From: Vibrio sp. 10N.286.49.B3
GTDB taxonomy: Bacteria; Pseudomonadota; Gammaproteobacteria; Enterobacterales; Vibrionaceae
Direction of reading: 5' to 3'
Length of the DNA: 64,000 nucleotides
Assembly (NCBI RefSeq): GCF_002873395.1
Contig: NZ_MCUV01000046.1
Span: 62,001-126,000 of the forward strand
Below the pieces are notes generated by a model. It saw nothing but the letters and a program-made list of their open reading frames with translations. It did not search any database and was not told the DNA's origin. Of the stretch, positions 31,330 to 43,503 are shown piece after piece. Numbering within the stretch: position 1 is the first letter of the stretch; each line of letters starts with the position of its first letter. A program made the translations under genes and the position numbers.

Positions 31330-31362
31330 AAAAAAAACCAGACACTGAATGTCTGGTTTTTT
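31330..31362. terminator. Bidirectional terminator between dciA and lpxC
   Basis: Stem AAAACCAGACA / TGTCTGGTTTT with a five-base loop, flanked by A and T runs on both sides. Confidence 0.92.
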
Positions 31363-31374
31363 AAAACGATATTA

Positions 31375-32292
31375 TTACGCAAGAACCATATTGGGTTCTG
31401 CAAAAGCAACAGGTGAGCCTGCTGCTTCTTCGAATGTTGCCCATTCCCATGCTTCTTGATCAGCAAGTACAGCACGCAATAGTTGGTTATTTAAACCATG
31501 GCCAGATTTATAAGCACGGAACTCACCCACAATGGCATGTCCACATAAGTATAAATCACCAATTGCATCTAGCACTTTATGGGTGACAAATTCATTCTCA
31601 AAACGTAAACCTTCTTCGTTTAAGATGCGGTATTCATCTAATACGATGGCACAGTCAAAGCTGCCGCCTAGACATAGGTTTTGCGATTGTAAATATTCGA
31701 TATCGCGCATAAAGCCAAAGGTACGAGCTCTAGAAATGTCTTTAACAAATGCTTGAGATGAAAAATCAAACAACATACGTTGCTCATCAGATTCAATCGC
31801 AGGGTGATTAAAGTCAATTTCAAAGTCCATACGGAAACCATTATAAGGTACAAACTCTGCCCATTTATCGCCATCTTCAAAGCGCACAGGCTTTTTGATA
31901 CGAATAAAACGTTTTGGCAAGTTTTGAGTTTGAATCCCAGCTTGTTGTAATAAATACACAAACGGGCTCGCACTACCATCCATAATTGGAATCTCTGGCG
32001 CATCCACTTCAACAATAATGTTGTCGATACCCATGCCCGCTAGTGCAGCATTTAAGTGCTCTACGGTTGAGATGCGTACACCTTCGTCGTTCACTAATGC
32101 TGTACACAGCACAGTATCACGCACAGAAGCTGGATCTGCAGGGAAATCAACAGGTGGATTTAAGTCAGTACGACGATAAATGATGCCTGTGTTTGCTGCT
32201 GCAGGGCGAAGAGTTAGCGTGACTTTACGACCAGAGTGGAGACCCACACCAGTTGTCTTAACTATTTCTTTCAGAGTACGTTGTCTGATCAT
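31375..32292 (-). CDS. lpxC: UDP-3-O-acyl-N-acetylglucosamine deacetylase LpxC
   Basis: 305 residues, the same length as in E. coli. Zn-dependent, committed step of lipid A synthesis. Zinc and catalytic residues appear in [12 protein letters not shown] (His near 79) and [15 protein letters not shown] (His and Asp near 238-242), with [18 protein letters not shown] following. The C-terminal region ends hydrophobic ([11 protein letters not shown]), as in FtsH-degraded LpxC proteins. It is the last gene of the dcw block, about 100 bases after ftsZ. Confidence 0.97.
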   Translation of the reverse strand: MIRQRTLKEIVKTTGVGLHSGRKVTLTLRPAAANTGIIYRRTDLNPPVDFPADPASVRDTVLCTALVNDEGVRISTVEHLNAALAGMGIDNIIVEVDAPEIPIMDGSASPFVYLLQQAGIQTQNLPKRFIRIKKPVRFEDGDKWAEFVPYNGFRMDFEIDFNHPAIESDEQRMLFDFSSQAFVKDISRARTFGFMRDIEYLQSQNLCLGGSFDCAIVLDEYRILNEEGLRFENEFVTHKVLDAIGDLYLCGHAIVGEFRAYKSGHGLNNQLLRAVLADQEAWEWATFEEAAGSPVAFAEPNMVLA

Positions 32293-32390
32293 CTGCTTGC
32301 CTCTTGTCAGTACCGCAAAACACGGTCGATAACTAAACCGACCGTCTATGCTACCAGAATTTTGAACACTGTCAAATTAATGGTTATTTG

Positions 32391-33608
32391 TTAATCAGCC
32401 TGACGACGCAAAAATGCAGGAATATCCAGATAACCGCTCTCTTTTTCTGCTTTTGGAGCAGCGGCAGTATTCTGACCTGAACCCATTGCTGGTTGAGCAA
32501 CATTATGAGTTGTAGGTTGCGGCTTAACCTCTACTTTTTCTTGTACAGGTTGCGCTTTCTCTTCAACTCGTGCTGCTGGTTGTGCGGTAGGCTGCGCCGT
32601 TGGAGCAACTTTCGCTTTACCACCAGCAACTAAAGTAATGTCTGGTTTTTTCTCTGTACCGATACCTGTTGCAACAACAGTAACACGAATTTCATCGGTC
32701 ATATCAGGGTCAAGAGAAGTACCAATTACCACAGTTGCGTTGTCTGAAGCGAAGGCTTTAACTGTATTACCTACCGTTTCAAACTCATCAAGACGCATGT
32801 CTAAACCAGCAGTGATGTTAACAAGTACACCACGAGCGCCAGCTAAATCAATATCTTCTAATAATGGACTAGAAATTGCTGTCTCAGCCGCTTCTTCTGC
32901 ACGATCTTCACCGCGAGAAACACCGCTACCCATCATTGCATGGCCCATTTCCGACATTACAGTGCGTACATCGGCGAAATCGACGTTAATCATACCTGGA
33001 CGAGTAATCAGCTCAGCAATACCTTGTACTGCATTTTTTAATACATCATTCGCGCTAGCAAAAGCTTCAAGTAAGGTAATACCACGACCTAATACTTTCA
33101 GTAGCTTTTCATTTGGAATCGTAATTAAAGAATCAACATGCTTTGATAATTCTTCGATTCCTTGCTCAGCAAAAGCAAGACGCTTCTTGCCTTCAAAGCT
33201 AAATGGCTTAGTAACAACAGCAACGGTTAATACACCGAGCTCTTTTGCTACTTCAGCAATAACAGGTGCTGCACCAGTACCTGTACCGCCACCCATACCT
33301 GCTGCGATAAATACCATATCGGCGCCGATCAGAACTTCTTTAATTCTTTCACGATCTTCTAGAGCGGCTTCACGTCCCACTTGTGGGTTAGCGCCTGCAC
33401 CTAAACCTTTGGTGATATCGCCACCAATTTGAATAACACTATTTACACTTGTTTTCTTCAGTGCTTGAGCGTCAGTATTCACGCTAATGAATTCTACGCC
33501 TTCAATAGACTCACGTACCATGTGCTCAACGGCATTACCGCCACCGCCACCAACTCCAACGACTTTAATTACTGCTTCGTCAGACATTTCCGTAATCGGT
33601 TCAAACAT
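32391..33608 (-). CDS. ftsZ: Cell division GTPase FtsZ
   Basis: 405 residues. It forms the cytokinetic Z ring. The tubulin signature [11 protein letters not shown]-terminal [14 protein letters not shown] and T7-loop [11 protein letters not shown] are intact. A long Ala/Pro/Gln/Val-rich linker (about residues 315-385) leads to the conserved C-terminal peptide [13 protein letters not shown] that binds FtsA and ZipA. It follows ftsA by 29 bases within the dcw operon. Confidence 0.98.
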   Translation of the reverse strand: MFEPITEMSDEAVIKVVGVGGGGGNAVEHMVRESIEGVEFISVNTDAQALKKTSVNSVIQIGGDITKGLGAGANPQVGREAALEDRERIKEVLIGADMVFIAAGMGGGTGTGAAPVIAEVAKELGVLTVAVVTKPFSFEGKKRLAFAEQGIEELSKHVDSLITIPNEKLLKVLGRGITLLEAFASANDVLKNAVQGIAELITRPGMINVDFADVRTVMSEMGHAMMGSGVSRGEDRAEEAAETAISSPLLEDIDLAGARGVLVNITAGLDMRLDEFETVGNTVKAFASDNATVVIGTSLDPDMTDEIRVTVVATGIGTEKKPDITLVAGGKAKVAPTAQPTAQPAARVEEKAQPVQEKVEVKPQPTTHNVAQPAMGSGQNTAAAPKAEKESGYLDIPAFLRRQAD

Positions 33609-33637
33609 TGTTATCTCCGTTTATCCTGCAATCCAGG

Positions 33638-34900
33638 TTAAAACTCTTTTTGTATCCAGTTACGCAACTTTGCAAATAAGCTTGATACAGATGAATGCTT
33701 TGGTTCGCTATATTCACCCTCATCACTTATTTGGCAATCTTTTGCGTAATGAAGTAAGCCAACAGCCGTAGAATGACACGGCTCTTTTACATAATCGGTT
33801 AGGCCACTCACTTCAAGTGGTTTGCCTACTCGGACTTGGTTGCGGAATACTCGTTCCGCACACTCAACTAAACCTTCAATTTGTGCCGCACCGCCGGTCA
33901 AAACTACTCCAGCAGCAAGGTGATGTTTAATCTCGTTTTCACGCAATGTGGTCTGCACAGTGTTAATCGTTTGATTAACAAGACCCATTAATTCAGCATA
34001 GCGTGGTTCGATAACTTCAGATAAAGTTTCTCGTTGTAAACTTCGTGAAGGTCGACCACCTACGCTAGGTACGTTAACCGTATCATCCTTGCTCACTAAC
34101 TCACTTAGTGCACAGCCATATTGAACTTTTATCTCTTCGGCATCACTGACAGGAGTGCCAAACGCAAAAGCAATATCACTGGTTACGGCATTTCCTGCAT
34201 AAGAAAATACTTCGGTGTGACGTAAAGCGCCGCCAGTCCATATGGAAACATCCATAGTGCCAGCACCAATGTCTACCATGCAAACACCCAGTTCACGTTC
34301 ATCTTCAGTTAAAACAGCGTGACTTGCTGCTAAACCAGAAAAGACGATTTGTTCAACATTTAAGCCACAACGCTGAACTGCTTTAATAATATTACGTGCC
34401 ATATCATTATGACACGATATTATGTGCACGCTCACTTCCATACGAACACCGGATAAGCCAAGTGGATTTTTAATGCCTTCTTGGTAATCAATCGTGAACT
34501 CTTGGGGTATCACATGTAAAATTCGTTGTTCATCGCCAATCTTAATTGATTTGGCGGTATGGATCGCACGATCCATATCATCTTGGGTAACTTCTTCGTC
34601 TGATATCGTACCCATGCCTTTTTCTATTCGGCTTGAGATGTGCTTACCTGATAAAGAGATAAACACTCGACGAACCTGACATTCAGCCATAAGGCCAGCT
34701 TGGTTAACGGCGCTTTCTACTGATTTAACAACCGATTCAAGATCGTTAACACCGCCTTTATCCATACCTCGAGACGTACTTGAACCCGACCCAAGGATAT
34801 TGATTTTACCGTCAGGTAATACTTCACCCACTAATGCGGAGACAGTGGCTGTGCCAATATCGAGACCAACAATAATATTGTCATCTGTGACCTTAGTCAT
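33638..34900 (-). CDS. ftsA: Cell division protein FtsA
   Basis: 420 residues. Actin-like protein that anchors FtsZ to the membrane. It starts the ATPase fold with GLDIGTATVSALVGE, has MVDIGAGTMDVSIW as the second phosphate loop and LTGGAAQIEGL as the adenosine motif. The C-terminal end (SLFAKLRNWIQKEF) is an amphipathic membrane-targeting helix. It is 22 bases from ftsQ. Confidence 0.97.
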   Translation of the reverse strand: MTKVTDDNIIVGLDIGTATVSALVGEVLPDGKINILGSGSSTSRGMDKGGVNDLESVVKSVESAVNQAGLMAECQVRRVFISLSGKHISSRIEKGMGTISDEEVTQDDMDRAIHTAKSIKIGDEQRILHVIPQEFTIDYQEGIKNPLGLSGVRMEVSVHIISCHNDMARNIIKAVQRCGLNVEQIVFSGLAASHAVLTEDERELGVCMVDIGAGTMDVSIWTGGALRHTEVFSYAGNAVTSDIAFAFGTPVSDAEEIKVQYGCALSELVSKDDTVNVPSVGGRPSRSLQRETLSEVIEPRYAELMGLVNQTINTVQTTLRENEIKHHLAAGVVLTGGAAQIEGLVECAERVFRNQVRVGKPLEVSGLTDYVKEPCHSTAVGLLHYAKDCQISDEGEYSEPKHSSVSSLFAKLRNWIQKEF

Positions 34901-34922
34901 CTGTACTCTCTCATTCTGAACT

Positions 34923-35666
34923 TTATTCTGAGAGCCAACCTATGGCTGCTCCCGTATCGTATCTTAGATCTATATAGCTCACTTGTTCAGATTCGCTACC
35001 TAGACGATTGTATAATGAGATAAAGCGCGCAAGACGTTCATCCAGCGACTCTTTTCCAAGCTCGAGACGAATCCCATTATCTAAAATCATTTGCCAAGCT
35101 CGACGCTCATTTAAAACAACTGAGGTAATAGATAAACCTAATAAGCTTACTTTAGGGCTCACTTCACGCCAGACGTTCAACACCTCATGGCTACTTCCTT
35201 CTGGCCCATAAAGCTTTACCCTCTCACCGATGACCTGACCGAGGTCACCATGAAAAATGTCGCCTTTATCATCTAATAACGCATTGCCATTCCAAATCGC
35301 TGCCGCTTGATACTCAGTTAAAAAAATCTTAACGGTATCCGGCCATTGCTTTCGGATTGAAGCATGAGAAACCCACGGGATCTGCTGCACAACGGTTTGC
35401 AACACATCAATATCTTGAGACATAAAAGTGCCAATATGATCCAGCTGCGCAAAAGACTGCTGAACATCTTGAGCACCAACGTGAGTTAACTCTCCCTGTA
35501 AAATAATTTTAGATAAAGGTAGCCTTTCTTCATCCCACATCCAAGAGAGCGTGGAATGCAAAAGCGAACCGATTAATAACAGCACCATTAATAAGAAGAT
35601 CATGCCACCAGCATGCTGTCTAATTACTGGGTAGGTGGTATTTGAGCGGTCTTCGTTAAGTATCAT
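34923..35666 (-). CDS. ftsQ: Cell division protein FtsQ
   Basis: 247 residues from the ATG at 35666; a GTG six codons upstream is an alternative and neither has an ideal ribosome site. A cytoplasmic stretch of about 20 residues is followed by one transmembrane helix (MIFLLMVLLLIG), a POTRA domain beginning with LSKIILQGEL, and the beta domain. FtsQ links the early and late divisome through FtsB and FtsL. A 197-base gap separates it from murC, where many gammaproteobacteria carry ddlB. Confidence 0.93.
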   Translation of the reverse strand: MILNEDRSNTTYPVIRQHAGGMIFLLMVLLLIGSLLHSTLSWMWDEERLPLSKIILQGELTHVGAQDVQQSFAQLDHIGTFMSQDIDVLQTVVQQIPWVSHASIRKQWPDTVKIFLTEYQAAAIWNGNALLDDKGDIFHGDLGQVIGERVKLYGPEGSSHEVLNVWREVSPKVSLLGLSITSVVLNERRAWQMILDNGIRLELGKESLDERLARFISLYNRLGSESEQVSYIDLRYDTGAAIGWLSE

Positions 35667-35780
35667 ATCGACCAAGGTCCGCACCTCTGTTATGTGTTCG
35701 CTATTTATTCTCTAGTTAATCATAGAGGTAAAGCCATCATTATAACTTCAAGATTATACTAAGCTTAAACAAACTATCAA

Positions 35781-35806
35781 ATGCTGATATCAAAAAATAT
35801 CAGCAT
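35781..35806. repeat. 10-bp hairpin in the murC-ftsQ gap
   Basis: Perfect inverted repeat ATGCTGATAT / ATATCAGCAT with a six-base loop, inside the dcw operon and with no U-run after it. It could be a processing or pausing structure. Confidence 0.6.
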
Positions 35807-35863
35807 ATATTCAACTATTATTAAATCTGAGCACTAGAACACAGTACGTGCAGATTCATATAA

Positions 35864-37321
35864 TTAGTTTTGCATTTTATTGATATTTAACTCTAGTTGA
35901 GCCAATTTCTTAGCAATTTTACCAACATCGCCTGCGCCCTGTGTAAGCACCAAGTCATCATGCTGGACAATATTGGCTAGCGCTTCTGGTAAATTATTGA
36001 TGTCTGAAACAAAAATTGGTTCTAATTTGCCACGACTACGAATCGTACGACATAAAGAACGCCCATCCGCACCCGCTATTGGTGTTTCACCAGCTGAATA
36101 GACATCGAGCATAATCAGTACATCAACTTCGTTTAATACGTTAGCAAAGTCATCATAAAGATCACGAGTACGCGTGTAACGGTGAGGTTGGAAAATCATC
36201 ACAAGACGCTTATCAGCCCAGCCCATACGAGCAGCTTTAATCGTTACATCAACTTCTGTTGGATGGTGACCATAATCGTCGACCAACATTGCAACACCAT
36301 TACCAGTGTCAAATTCTCCTAAATGCTCAAAACGACGCCCAGTTCCTTGGGTTCCAACCATGGCGCGTAAAATAGCCTCATCAGAGATATCATCTTCCGT
36401 TGCAACGGCAATCGCAGCAGCAGCATTCAATGCATTATGACGACCAGGTATATTAAGCGTAATCGATAGATCAGCTTTACCATTTCGCACAATCGTAAAC
36501 TGACCTTGCTGACCATTCTGGCTGTAGTTCTCTAGACGCACATCCGCATCTTCGGAGAAACCGTAAGTGATCACTTGACGACTTACCTTTGGAATCAATT
36601 CACGAACCACAGGATCATCAATACACATGACGGCTTGACCGTAAAATGGCAAGTTATGTAAGAAATCAATAAAAGTCTGTTTTAATACTTCAAAGTCACC
36701 ACCATAAGTATCCATATGATCGGCTTCAATGTTAGTCACGATGCTTACCATTGGCTGCAGGTGTAAAAATGACGCATCACTTTCATCCGCTTCTGCAATC
36801 AGAATGCGACTTGAACCTAAACGGGCATTAGTACCAGCACTTTTAACTAATCCACCATTTACAAACGTTGGATCTAGTCCAGCTTCAGAATAAATCTGAG
36901 TCACTAGAGCGGTGGTTGTCGTTTTACCATGTGTACCAGAAACCGCAATACCATGACGAAAACGCATTAATTCAGCCAACATTTCAGCGCGGCGTACTAC
37001 CGGAATACGTAACTCTCTTGCTGCCACTAACTCGGCGTTATCTTCCGCAATTGCCGTCGATACAACGACAACACTCGCTTGTTCAACATTGCTCGCTTGA
37101 TGGCCAAAAAAGATCGTTGCGCCTCTATTGGTTAAACGCTCAGTCACAGGGTTTGCTGATAAATCAGAGCCGCTAATTTGATAGCCTTCATTTAGCAGTA
37201 CTTCGGCAATACCACTCATGCCTGCTCCGCCAATACCAACAAAGTGGATACACTTCACTCGGCGCATTTCTGGAATCATCGCGCGAATTTGAGTTAAGTT
37301 TTGAGTATGTTCAATGGTCAT
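35864..37321 (-). CDS. murC: UDP-N-acetylmuramate-L-alanine ligase
   Basis: 485 residues. It adds L-Ala to UDP-MurNAc, the first amino acid of the peptidoglycan stem. The N-terminal Rossmann motif is [16 protein letters not shown], the ATP loop is [13 protein letters not shown], and [12 protein letters not shown] is the metal/substrate region. The start is the ATG at 37321, immediately after an in-frame TTG. It lies 13 bases after murG in the dcw block. Confidence 0.97.
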   Translation of the reverse strand: MTIEHTQNLTQIRAMIPEMRRVKCIHFVGIGGAGMSGIAEVLLNEGYQISGSDLSANPVTERLTNRGATIFFGHQASNVEQASVVVVSTAIAEDNAELVAARELRIPVVRRAEMLAELMRFRHGIAVSGTHGKTTTTALVTQIYSEAGLDPTFVNGGLVKSAGTNARLGSSRILIAEADESDASFLHLQPMVSIVTNIEADHMDTYGGDFEVLKQTFIDFLHNLPFYGQAVMCIDDPVVRELIPKVSRQVITYGFSEDADVRLENYSQNGQQGQFTIVRNGKADLSITLNIPGRHNALNAAAAIAVATEDDISDEAILRAMVGTQGTGRRFEHLGEFDTGNGVAMLVDDYGHHPTEVDVTIKAARMGWADKRLVMIFQPHRYTRTRDLYDDFANVLNEVDVLIMLDVYSAGETPIAGADGRSLCRTIRSRGKLEPIFVSDINNLPEALANIVQHDDLVLTQGAGDVGKIAKKLAQLELNINKMQN

Positions 37322-37334
37322 CAATGTTTTCTCA

Positions 37335-38405
37335 TTATTCTGTTAAGGCAACAATAGCCTTGGCAACGGTTACATCGGCGTCGAGTTTTGCGGCTTGACG
37401 AGCTTGTGTAGCCATTGCAAGTAAATCGTCACGATCTAGACCTTGAATGATTTCGGTCAATTTTTCAACAGTAAGATCGCGTTGTTCTATCATTTCTGCG
37501 GCTTTGCACTCAACTAAGTGATCAGCATTCAACGCTTGTTGGCGATCTTTGTGCATAAATGGGATAAATATTGCCCCAACACCTGCGGCTGATACTTCTG
37601 AAACGGTTAGTGCACCCGAACGACATACTAGCAAATCCGCCCACTGATAAGCTTGAGCAACATCATCAATGAACTCAACCACCTCAACATTGCCCTGTTT
37701 ATCATCATGAGCACGATAAGCCTCAATGACACCTGCTTGGTTATTTTTACCCGCTTGGTGAAGGACAGCATAATTGTCACCTAACTGAGCAAAAACATCC
37801 GGCATTGTGGTATTGAGGATTTGTGCACCTTGACTTCCCCCCATCACAAGAATGCGGATAGGTCCAGTACGCTCATTTAAACGTTGGGCTGGATCGATAA
37901 TCGCCACTACATCTTCACGTACCGGGTTGCCAACAACAGGTGCATTCGGGAACGCGCCAGGAAAAGCTTGAAAGACTTTTTTAGCGATTTTAGATAGCCA
38001 CTGATTGGTTAACCCAGCGACGGCATTTTGCTCATGCAGTACAACAGGAATGCCTAATGTCCATGCCGCAATACCACCAGGTCCACTGACATAGCCACCC
38101 ATACCAAGTACTGCATCTGGCTTCCAACGCTGCATATGACGACGCGCTTGCATGATGGCATTAATAATTTGAAATGGTGCTTTTATTAGCTTGCCCAAAC
38201 CTTGACCTCGAAGACCTTTCACCTTGATGAAATCAATCTCAATGCCGTGTTTAGGAACTAATTCCGCTTCCATTCTATCTGCGGTGCCTAGCCAACGAAT
38301 ATCCCAGCTTTGTTGCTGTAATTTCTTTGCTACGGCTAAGCCAGGAAAAACATGTCCCCCAGTACCACCAGCCATAACTAATAAGCGTTTATTTTTATTC
38401 ATCAT
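37335..38405 (-). CDS. murG: Undecaprenyl-PP-MurNAc-pentapeptide GlcNAc transferase
   Basis: 356 residues, matching E. coli (355). A GT-B glycosyltransferase that converts lipid I to lipid II at the inner face of the membrane. The G-loop [16 protein letters not shown] opens the protein; [11 protein letters not shown] and the second domain's [10 protein letters not shown], followed by [15 protein letters not shown], bind donor and acceptor. Two consecutive ATGs begin the frame; either could be used. Confidence 0.97.
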   Translation of the reverse strand: MMNKNKRLLVMAGGTGGHVFPGLAVAKKLQQQSWDIRWLGTADRMEAELVPKHGIEIDFIKVKGLRGQGLGKLIKAPFQIINAIMQARRHMQRWKPDAVLGMGGYVSGPGGIAAWTLGIPVVLHEQNAVAGLTNQWLSKIAKKVFQAFPGAFPNAPVVGNPVREDVVAIIDPAQRLNERTGPIRILVMGGSQGAQILNTTMPDVFAQLGDNYAVLHQAGKNNQAGVIEAYRAHDDKQGNVEVVEFIDDVAQAYQWADLLVCRSGALTVSEVSAAGVGAIFIPFMHKDRQQALNADHLVECKAAEMIEQRDLTVEKLTEIIQGLDRDDLLAMATQARQAAKLDADVTVAKAIVALTE

Positions 38406-38447
38406 TATCGTCTAACTACTGTCTGTTTATTACGTTAATTATGAGAG

Positions 38448-39692
38448 TTAACTCGTCGGTTTAGGTGCTTCTAATGCTTTAAGTTCCGCTGGCGCTAATG
38501 CTAGCAATGCCTCAGGATCGGTTTCAGGTTGAATCACTTTTATACGGCACTCATGATCGATGCGCAGTAAGATAGCAACCGCAACGGACATAACAATAAG
38601 ACTTGAACCACCATAACTGATTAATGGCAGTGTTAAGCCTTTGGTTGGCACCATACCAGACGCGGCCCCGACATTAACTAAAGTTTGGAAAGCAAACCAA
38701 ATACCGAACCCAAATGCCACATAACCACCAAATAACTCATTTTTCTCAAAGGCTCTTTTACCAATAAAGATCGCTTTAAACACTAGGCTAAAAATCAACA
38801 GTAAAATACAAGTGACACCAATAAAGCCCAACTCTTCAGCCATTACAGCAAAAACAAAGTCAGTATGCGCCTCTGGCAAATAAGCAAGCTTCTGAATAGA
38901 GTTACCTAAACCTTGCCCTGTCCACTCTCCACGTCCAAATGCCATGAGTGATTGGGTTAACTGGTAGCCCTCACCAAATGGTGTACTCCATGGGTCCAAG
39001 AACGAGGTAACACGGCGAAGTCGATAAGGCTCAAAAAGAATGAATCCAACAATAACCACAACACCAGCGCCAACCAAAGCCATAAACTGCATCAATTTCG
39101 CTCCAGCAATAAACAACATGCCAAAGACGGTAATAAACATCACCACGATCGTGCCTAAATCTGGCTGCCAAATCAGTAGCACACCTAACAGAGAAAAAAC
39201 GAAAATCGGCTTACCAAAACCATGTTTAAAGTCCTTTCGTACCCGATCGTTTTTACGAGTTAGGTAATTAGCCATATAGATAAAAAGCGCTAACTTGGCC
39301 ACTTCTGCAGGTTGTAGATTAAACAGCCCTAAAGGTATCCAACGAGAGGCACCATTAACTGAATTACCTACCGCTAAAACCGCGCTTAATAACAAAATAG
39401 AGATGCCCAATAAGTGTGGTCCATATTTAAACCACAACTTTATAGGTATTTGTACAATAACGCCGGCAGCCCCCAAGGCTAAAACCAAAAACACCGCATG
39501 ACGAAACATGAAGTGAAAAGGTTGATCGGTCAGGCGGTTACTAATTGGAAAGGAAGCAGAAGTCACCATCACCAGCCCAGTGAGCATTAGAGCCAAGGCA
39601 ATCCACACTAACTGACGATCGAATAAAGCTTCTGTCGGCTTTGTCGTCAGCCAATCTATTGTTCGATTTTTTATATGATGAAAACTAACCAA
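38448..39692 (-). CDS. ftsW: Peptidoglycan glycosyltransferase FtsW
   Basis: 414 residues with about ten transmembrane helices (SEDS family). It polymerises septal peptidoglycan with its partner FtsI. Conserved blocks include [26 protein letters not shown] and [14 protein letters not shown], which closes the family signature. It lies between murD and murG with short gaps. Confidence 0.97.
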   Translation of the reverse strand: MVSFHHIKNRTIDWLTTKPTEALFDRQLVWIALALMLTGLVMVTSASFPISNRLTDQPFHFMFRHAVFLVLALGAAGVIVQIPIKLWFKYGPHLLGISILLLSAVLAVGNSVNGASRWIPLGLFNLQPAEVAKLALFIYMANYLTRKNDRVRKDFKHGFGKPIFVFSLLGVLLIWQPDLGTIVVMFITVFGMLFIAGAKLMQFMALVGAGVVVIVGFILFEPYRLRRVTSFLDPWSTPFGEGYQLTQSLMAFGRGEWTGQGLGNSIQKLAYLPEAHTDFVFAVMAEELGFIGVTCILLLIFSLVFKAIFIGKRAFEKNELFGGYVAFGFGIWFAFQTLVNVGAASGMVPTKGLTLPLISYGGSSLIVMSVAVAILLRIDHECRIKVIQPETDPEALLALAPAELKALEAPKPTS

Positions 39693-39700
39693 ATCGCTAC

Positions 39701-41044
39701 CTATCCCTGAATTGATTGTGAGTAGTGCTGAGCAAGTTGTGTAAACGCATCGCCTCTTGCCATGAAATTAGCAAACTGGTCAAAACTCGCACAAGCCGGT
39801 GATAGCATAACCATATCACCAGCGACTAAATCTTCTGAGTAGCTTTCAAGCGCTGAACCCATATCAGCAAAATACTGGCTTGAAGGATGCAAAGGTAAAA
39901 ACTCTCGACCATCTTTACCAAAACAGCCCAGCTTAACATTTAACTCTGTGAGTATTGGTGCCAACTCAGAAAAGTCCGCCCCTTTACCAACACCACCTAC
40001 CAATAGGTAGAGAGTGCCTGCATAGTTAAGCCCAGATAAAGCGGCTAATGTGCTCGCTACATTGGTCGCTTTGGAGTCATTAACCCATACGATGCCATTA
40101 TTATTGGCAACAACTTGGCATCGATGTGTCAACCCCGTGTAAGACTTAAGACCATCCAAAGCTTTTGCGTAATCAACGCCACACTGTTCCAGTAACGCGA
40201 GGGCTACAAGCGCATTAGAGAGATTATGACGACCAACGAGATTCAATTCAGATGCGGCAATAATTGGCTGCCCATCGCGAGATAACCAACACTCACCCTC
40301 TTGCTCTAATAAGCCAAACTCTTTGTTATCAAAACCAAAGGTAAGCGTATTAATTTGCGTATGTTCAGGGAAGGTCTGCCTATCATCTCGATTCACAATA
40401 GCCGTTTTTGCATGTTCAAAGATTCGCAGTTTAGCTTGGCGATAATCATCCATGCCTTGATAGCGATCCATGTGGTCTTCAGACAGGTTTAAAAACGCTG
40501 CGGCCTGCAATACAAGCGATGAGGTAGTTTCTAATTGAAAGCTGGATAATTCTAGAATATAAAGGTCAGCATCAAGCTCTAATAGATCCAGTGCTGGAAT
40601 CCCTATATTACCGCCAATAGCGGCATCAACACCTGCTGATTTGGCCATCACTCCCGTTAAATCGGTAACGGTACTTTTACCATTCGAGCCTGTAATGGCG
40701 ACGACCGGCTTATCAACAGCCCACGCAAAGAGCTCAATATCACCGACAACGGGTATACCTTGATCAATAACGGCTTGTATCTCAGGTGTCGCTAAAGCAA
40801 TTCCTGGATTGGCAACGACAAGATCAGCATGAGCAAGCCAAGTGTTATTCCAACCACCGCAATGTAATTCAACACTAGAGGGTAAAAGCTCTCGACTCGG
40901 CGGATTAGCGCGCGTATCAATCACTTTAACCTGAAGATGAGGTTGGTACTTAGTTAAGTGTTTAACCACTGATAAACCAGTGATACCAAGTCCTACAACC
41001 ACTACATGACGAATCTGTTCCCAAGCTTGCATGCCGACTTCCAT
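39701..41044 (-). CDS. murD: UDP-N-acetylmuramoyl-L-alanine-D-glutamate ligase
   Basis: 447 residues. It adds D-Glu to UDP-MurNAc-L-Ala. It has the N-terminal [16 protein letters not shown] motif, the ATP loop [24 protein letters not shown] and the late [13 protein letters not shown]. The ATG at 41044 has AGAG eight bases upstream; a second ATG at 41032 (GGAAG upstream) gives an N-terminus closer to E. coli, so the first four residues are uncertain. Confidence 0.96.
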   Translation of the reverse strand: MEVGMQAWEQIRHVVVVGLGITGLSVVKHLTKYQPHLQVKVIDTRANPPSRELLPSSVELHCGGWNNTWLAHADLVVANPGIALATPEIQAVIDQGIPVVGDIELFAWAVDKPVVAITGSNGKSTVTDLTGVMAKSAGVDAAIGGNIGIPALDLLELDADLYILELSSFQLETTSSLVLQAAAFLNLSEDHMDRYQGMDDYRQAKLRIFEHAKTAIVNRDDRQTFPEHTQINTLTFGFDNKEFGLLEQEGECWLSRDGQPIIAASELNLVGRHNLSNALVALALLEQCGVDYAKALDGLKSYTGLTHRCQVVANNNGIVWVNDSKATNVASTLAALSGLNYAGTLYLLVGGVGKGADFSELAPILTELNVKLGCFGKDGREFLPLHPSSQYFADMGSALESYSEDLVAGDMVMLSPACASFDQFANFMARGDAFTQLAQHYSQSIQG

Positions 41045-41062
41045 TGTTCTCTACTGTGACGA

Positions 41063-42145
41063 TTAACGAACTTTCAGTGTCGCTAAACCAATTAAAACTA
41101 ATACGATAGAAATAATCCAAAAACGCACGATAACACGTGGCTCTGGCCAACCTTTTAGTTCGTAATGGTGATGGATAGGTGCCATGCGGAAGATACGTTG
41201 ACCACGCAGTTTATAAGAGCCAACTTGTAAAATTACCGACAAGGTTTCCATAACAAAAACACCACCCATGATAACCAGTACAAGCTCCTGACGAACCAAT
41301 ACCGCAATCACACCCAGTGCGCCGCCCAATGCTAATGAACCAACATCGCCCATAAAGACTTGCGCTGGGTAGGTGTTAAACCATAAGAAGCCAAGCCCTG
41401 CACCAACAATGGCGGTACATACAACAACAAGCTCTGAAGCGTGAGGAATATAAGGAATATGTAGGTAGTCGGCAAAATTCACATTACCGGTCGCCCAAGC
41501 AATAATGGCAAAGCCTGCAGCTACCAGTACGGTAGGTAAAATCGCTAAACCATCAAGCCCATCGGTTAAGTTAACCGCGTTACTGGTACCAACAATCACA
41601 AAGTAAGTTAATACAATGTAGAAAAGTCCCAATTGCGGCATGACATCTTTAAAGAACGGCACAACGAGCTGAGTTGCAGCGGTGTCATGACCATGCGCGT
41701 AGAGAGCAAAAGCAATCACAAGTGCAATAGCCGATTGCCAAAAATACTTCCAACGCGCCACTAGGCCATCGGTATTTTTACGCACGACTTTACGATAATC
41801 ATCCACAAAGCCAACCGCACCATAACCAAGTAAGACAGCCAAAACAGCCCAGACATAAGGGTTAGATAAGTCTGACCATAGTAAAACGGTTATCACGATG
41901 GACGCTAAGATCATCACGCCACCCATGGTTGGCGTACCACGCTTACTAAAGTGAGACTCTGGTCCGTCGTTACGTACAACTTGACCAATCTGCATCATCT
42001 GTAAGCGGCGGATCATTTTTGGTCCCATCCATAGGGAAAGACCTAATGCCGTTAAAATACTCACAATGGCGCGAAATGATAAATATTCGAATAATCGAAA
42101 AAAAGAAAAATATGGCTGTAGTAATTCAGAAAGCCAAATAATCAT
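41063..42145 (-). CDS. mraY: Phospho-N-acetylmuramoyl-pentapeptide transferase
   Basis: 360 residues, the same length as in E. coli, with ten transmembrane helices. It makes lipid I from UDP-MurNAc-pentapeptide and undecaprenyl phosphate. Conserved sites include the cytoplasmic [14 protein letters not shown] (Asp-Asp), [25 protein letters not shown] and the HHH motif [11 protein letters not shown]. Its start overlaps the murF end by four bases. Confidence 0.98.
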   Translation of the reverse strand: MIIWLSELLQPYFSFFRLFEYLSFRAIVSILTALGLSLWMGPKMIRRLQMMQIGQVVRNDGPESHFSKRGTPTMGGVMILASIVITVLLWSDLSNPYVWAVLAVLLGYGAVGFVDDYRKVVRKNTDGLVARWKYFWQSAIALVIAFALYAHGHDTAATQLVVPFFKDVMPQLGLFYIVLTYFVIVGTSNAVNLTDGLDGLAILPTVLVAAGFAIIAWATGNVNFADYLHIPYIPHASELVVVCTAIVGAGLGFLWFNTYPAQVFMGDVGSLALGGALGVIAVLVRQELVLVIMGGVFVMETLSVILQVGSYKLRGQRIFRMAPIHHHYELKGWPEPRVIVRFWIISIVLVLIGLATLKVR

Positions 42146-43503
42146 GAAAAGTTCTCCTGTAAAGCAACCGCTACTTGGCTCATGCCTGCACTATTTGCAC
42201 CTTTAACTAATAAAGTATGCGTCTGATTTTCATCTTGTGCTAAGTGTTGCTTAATGTATGTAATCATTGCGCTGTGGGTCTCAAAATGTTGCCCCCCACA
42301 AACCTCACTAATCACCTTAGTATCCTTACCATAAGTAAGAACATGCTCAAATGCGAATGGGGCAGCATATTCCCCGACTTGACGGTGAAGTGCAAGACTT
42401 TCGTCGCCTAATTCCGCCATATTACCCAAAATAAGCCAACGCTGACCGGCAAAGCTAGCCAGTAAGTCTACAGCAGCCTTCACTGCTGGCACACTGGCGT
42501 TGTAGCTATCATCAATGAGAGTCACACCTTCTGTTAACGACTCAACATCCACTCGCCCTTTGACTTTCATTAAATGAGTTAAGCCCGTGACAATGTCCGA
42601 TAAGCTCGCACCCAATTGCGTTGCTAAAATAGCCGCAGCAAGGGCATTAGCCACATTGTGTGCACCGATAATGGTCAACTGGATCTCAGCATGCCCGACT
42701 GGCGTATGCAAAGTAAAGCTTGGCTGGCCCTGTTTATTTAACTCAATATCGGTGGCAAAGTAATCCGCTTGGTGATTGGACTTCGAAAAAGTGATCAGAT
42801 TTTTATCCGCTAAAATAGCCTGCCAGTGCTGCTCACCGTGACTATCTAAATTAATCACAGCCGTTGCATTTTCCGCTAAGCCTTGGAAAATTTCACCTTT
42901 CGCCTTTTTAACCCCATCTAATGAACCAAACCCTTCAAGATGGGCAGCAGCAACATTGTTCACTAAGGCAACATCTGGCTGTACCAATTGAGTGGTATAA
43001 GCTATTTCATGCTGATGATTCGCACCCAGCTCAATAACGGCATAATCATCTTGCGGTGTTGAGCGCAATAATGTTAATGGCACACCAATTTCATTATTAA
43101 AATTACCCGCAGTAAACAGCACCTGACCTTTTTGCATCAGAATACTTGCCGTCATCTCTTTCACGGTTGTTTTACCACAACTGCCAGTAATCGCGACCGT
43201 CGGTGTATCACATTGCTGATGTACCCAAGCACCCATTTTACCTAATGCTTGCTGAGTATTATCAACCTGAATTTGAGGAATATTAAGCGCTAATGGTTTC
43301 GACACGAGTAATGCACTCGCGCCATTATCGACCGCTTGCTGAGCAAAATCGTGAGCATCAAAACGCTCACCAATTAATGCCACAAACAAGGAGCCTGTCG
43401 TCACTTTACGTGTATCGGTGGATACATCATTAATCACACAATCATCACCAATAAGCTGACCGTCTAAAACCGCAGCTAATTGCAATAAAGAAACTGGTAT
43501 CAT
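42142..43503 (-). CDS. murF: UDP-N-acetylmuramoyl-tripeptide-D-alanyl-D-alanine ligase
   Basis: 453 residues (E. coli 452). It adds D-Ala-D-Ala to complete the pentapeptide. It carries the ATP loop [28 protein letters not shown], the substrate block [10 protein letters not shown] and [14 protein letters not shown]. It overlaps murE and mraY by four bases at each end, so the three genes are translationally coupled. The D-Ala-D-Ala ligase that feeds it is not in this window. Confidence 0.97.
   Translation of the reverse strand: MIPVSLLQLAAVLDGQLIGDDCVINDVSTDTRKVTTGSLFVALIGERFDAHDFAQQAVDNGASALLVSKPLALNIPQIQVDNTQQALGKMGAWVHQQCDTPTVAITGSCGKTTVKEMTASILMQKGQVLFTAGNFNNEIGVPLTLLRSTPQDDYAVIELGANHQHEIAYTTQLVQPDVALVNNVAAAHLEGFGSLDGVKKAKGEIFQGLAENATAVINLDSHGEQHWQAILADKNLITFSKSNHQADYFATDIELNKQGQPSFTLHTPVGHAEIQLTIIGAHNVANALAAAILATQLGASLSDIVTGLTHLMKVKGRVDVESLTEGVTLIDDSYNASVPAVKAAVDLLASFAGQRWLILGNMAELGDESLALHRQVGEYAAPFAFEHVLTYGKDTKVISEVCGGQHFETHSAMITYIKQHLAQDENQTHTLLVKGANSAGMSQVAVALQENFS

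Noticed and set aside
32638..33432. 264-codon open frame antisense to ftsZ
   Set aside because: It lies entirely inside ftsZ on the opposite strand, with Ser/Thr/Pro/Ile-rich composition typical of a shadow of a conserved gene.
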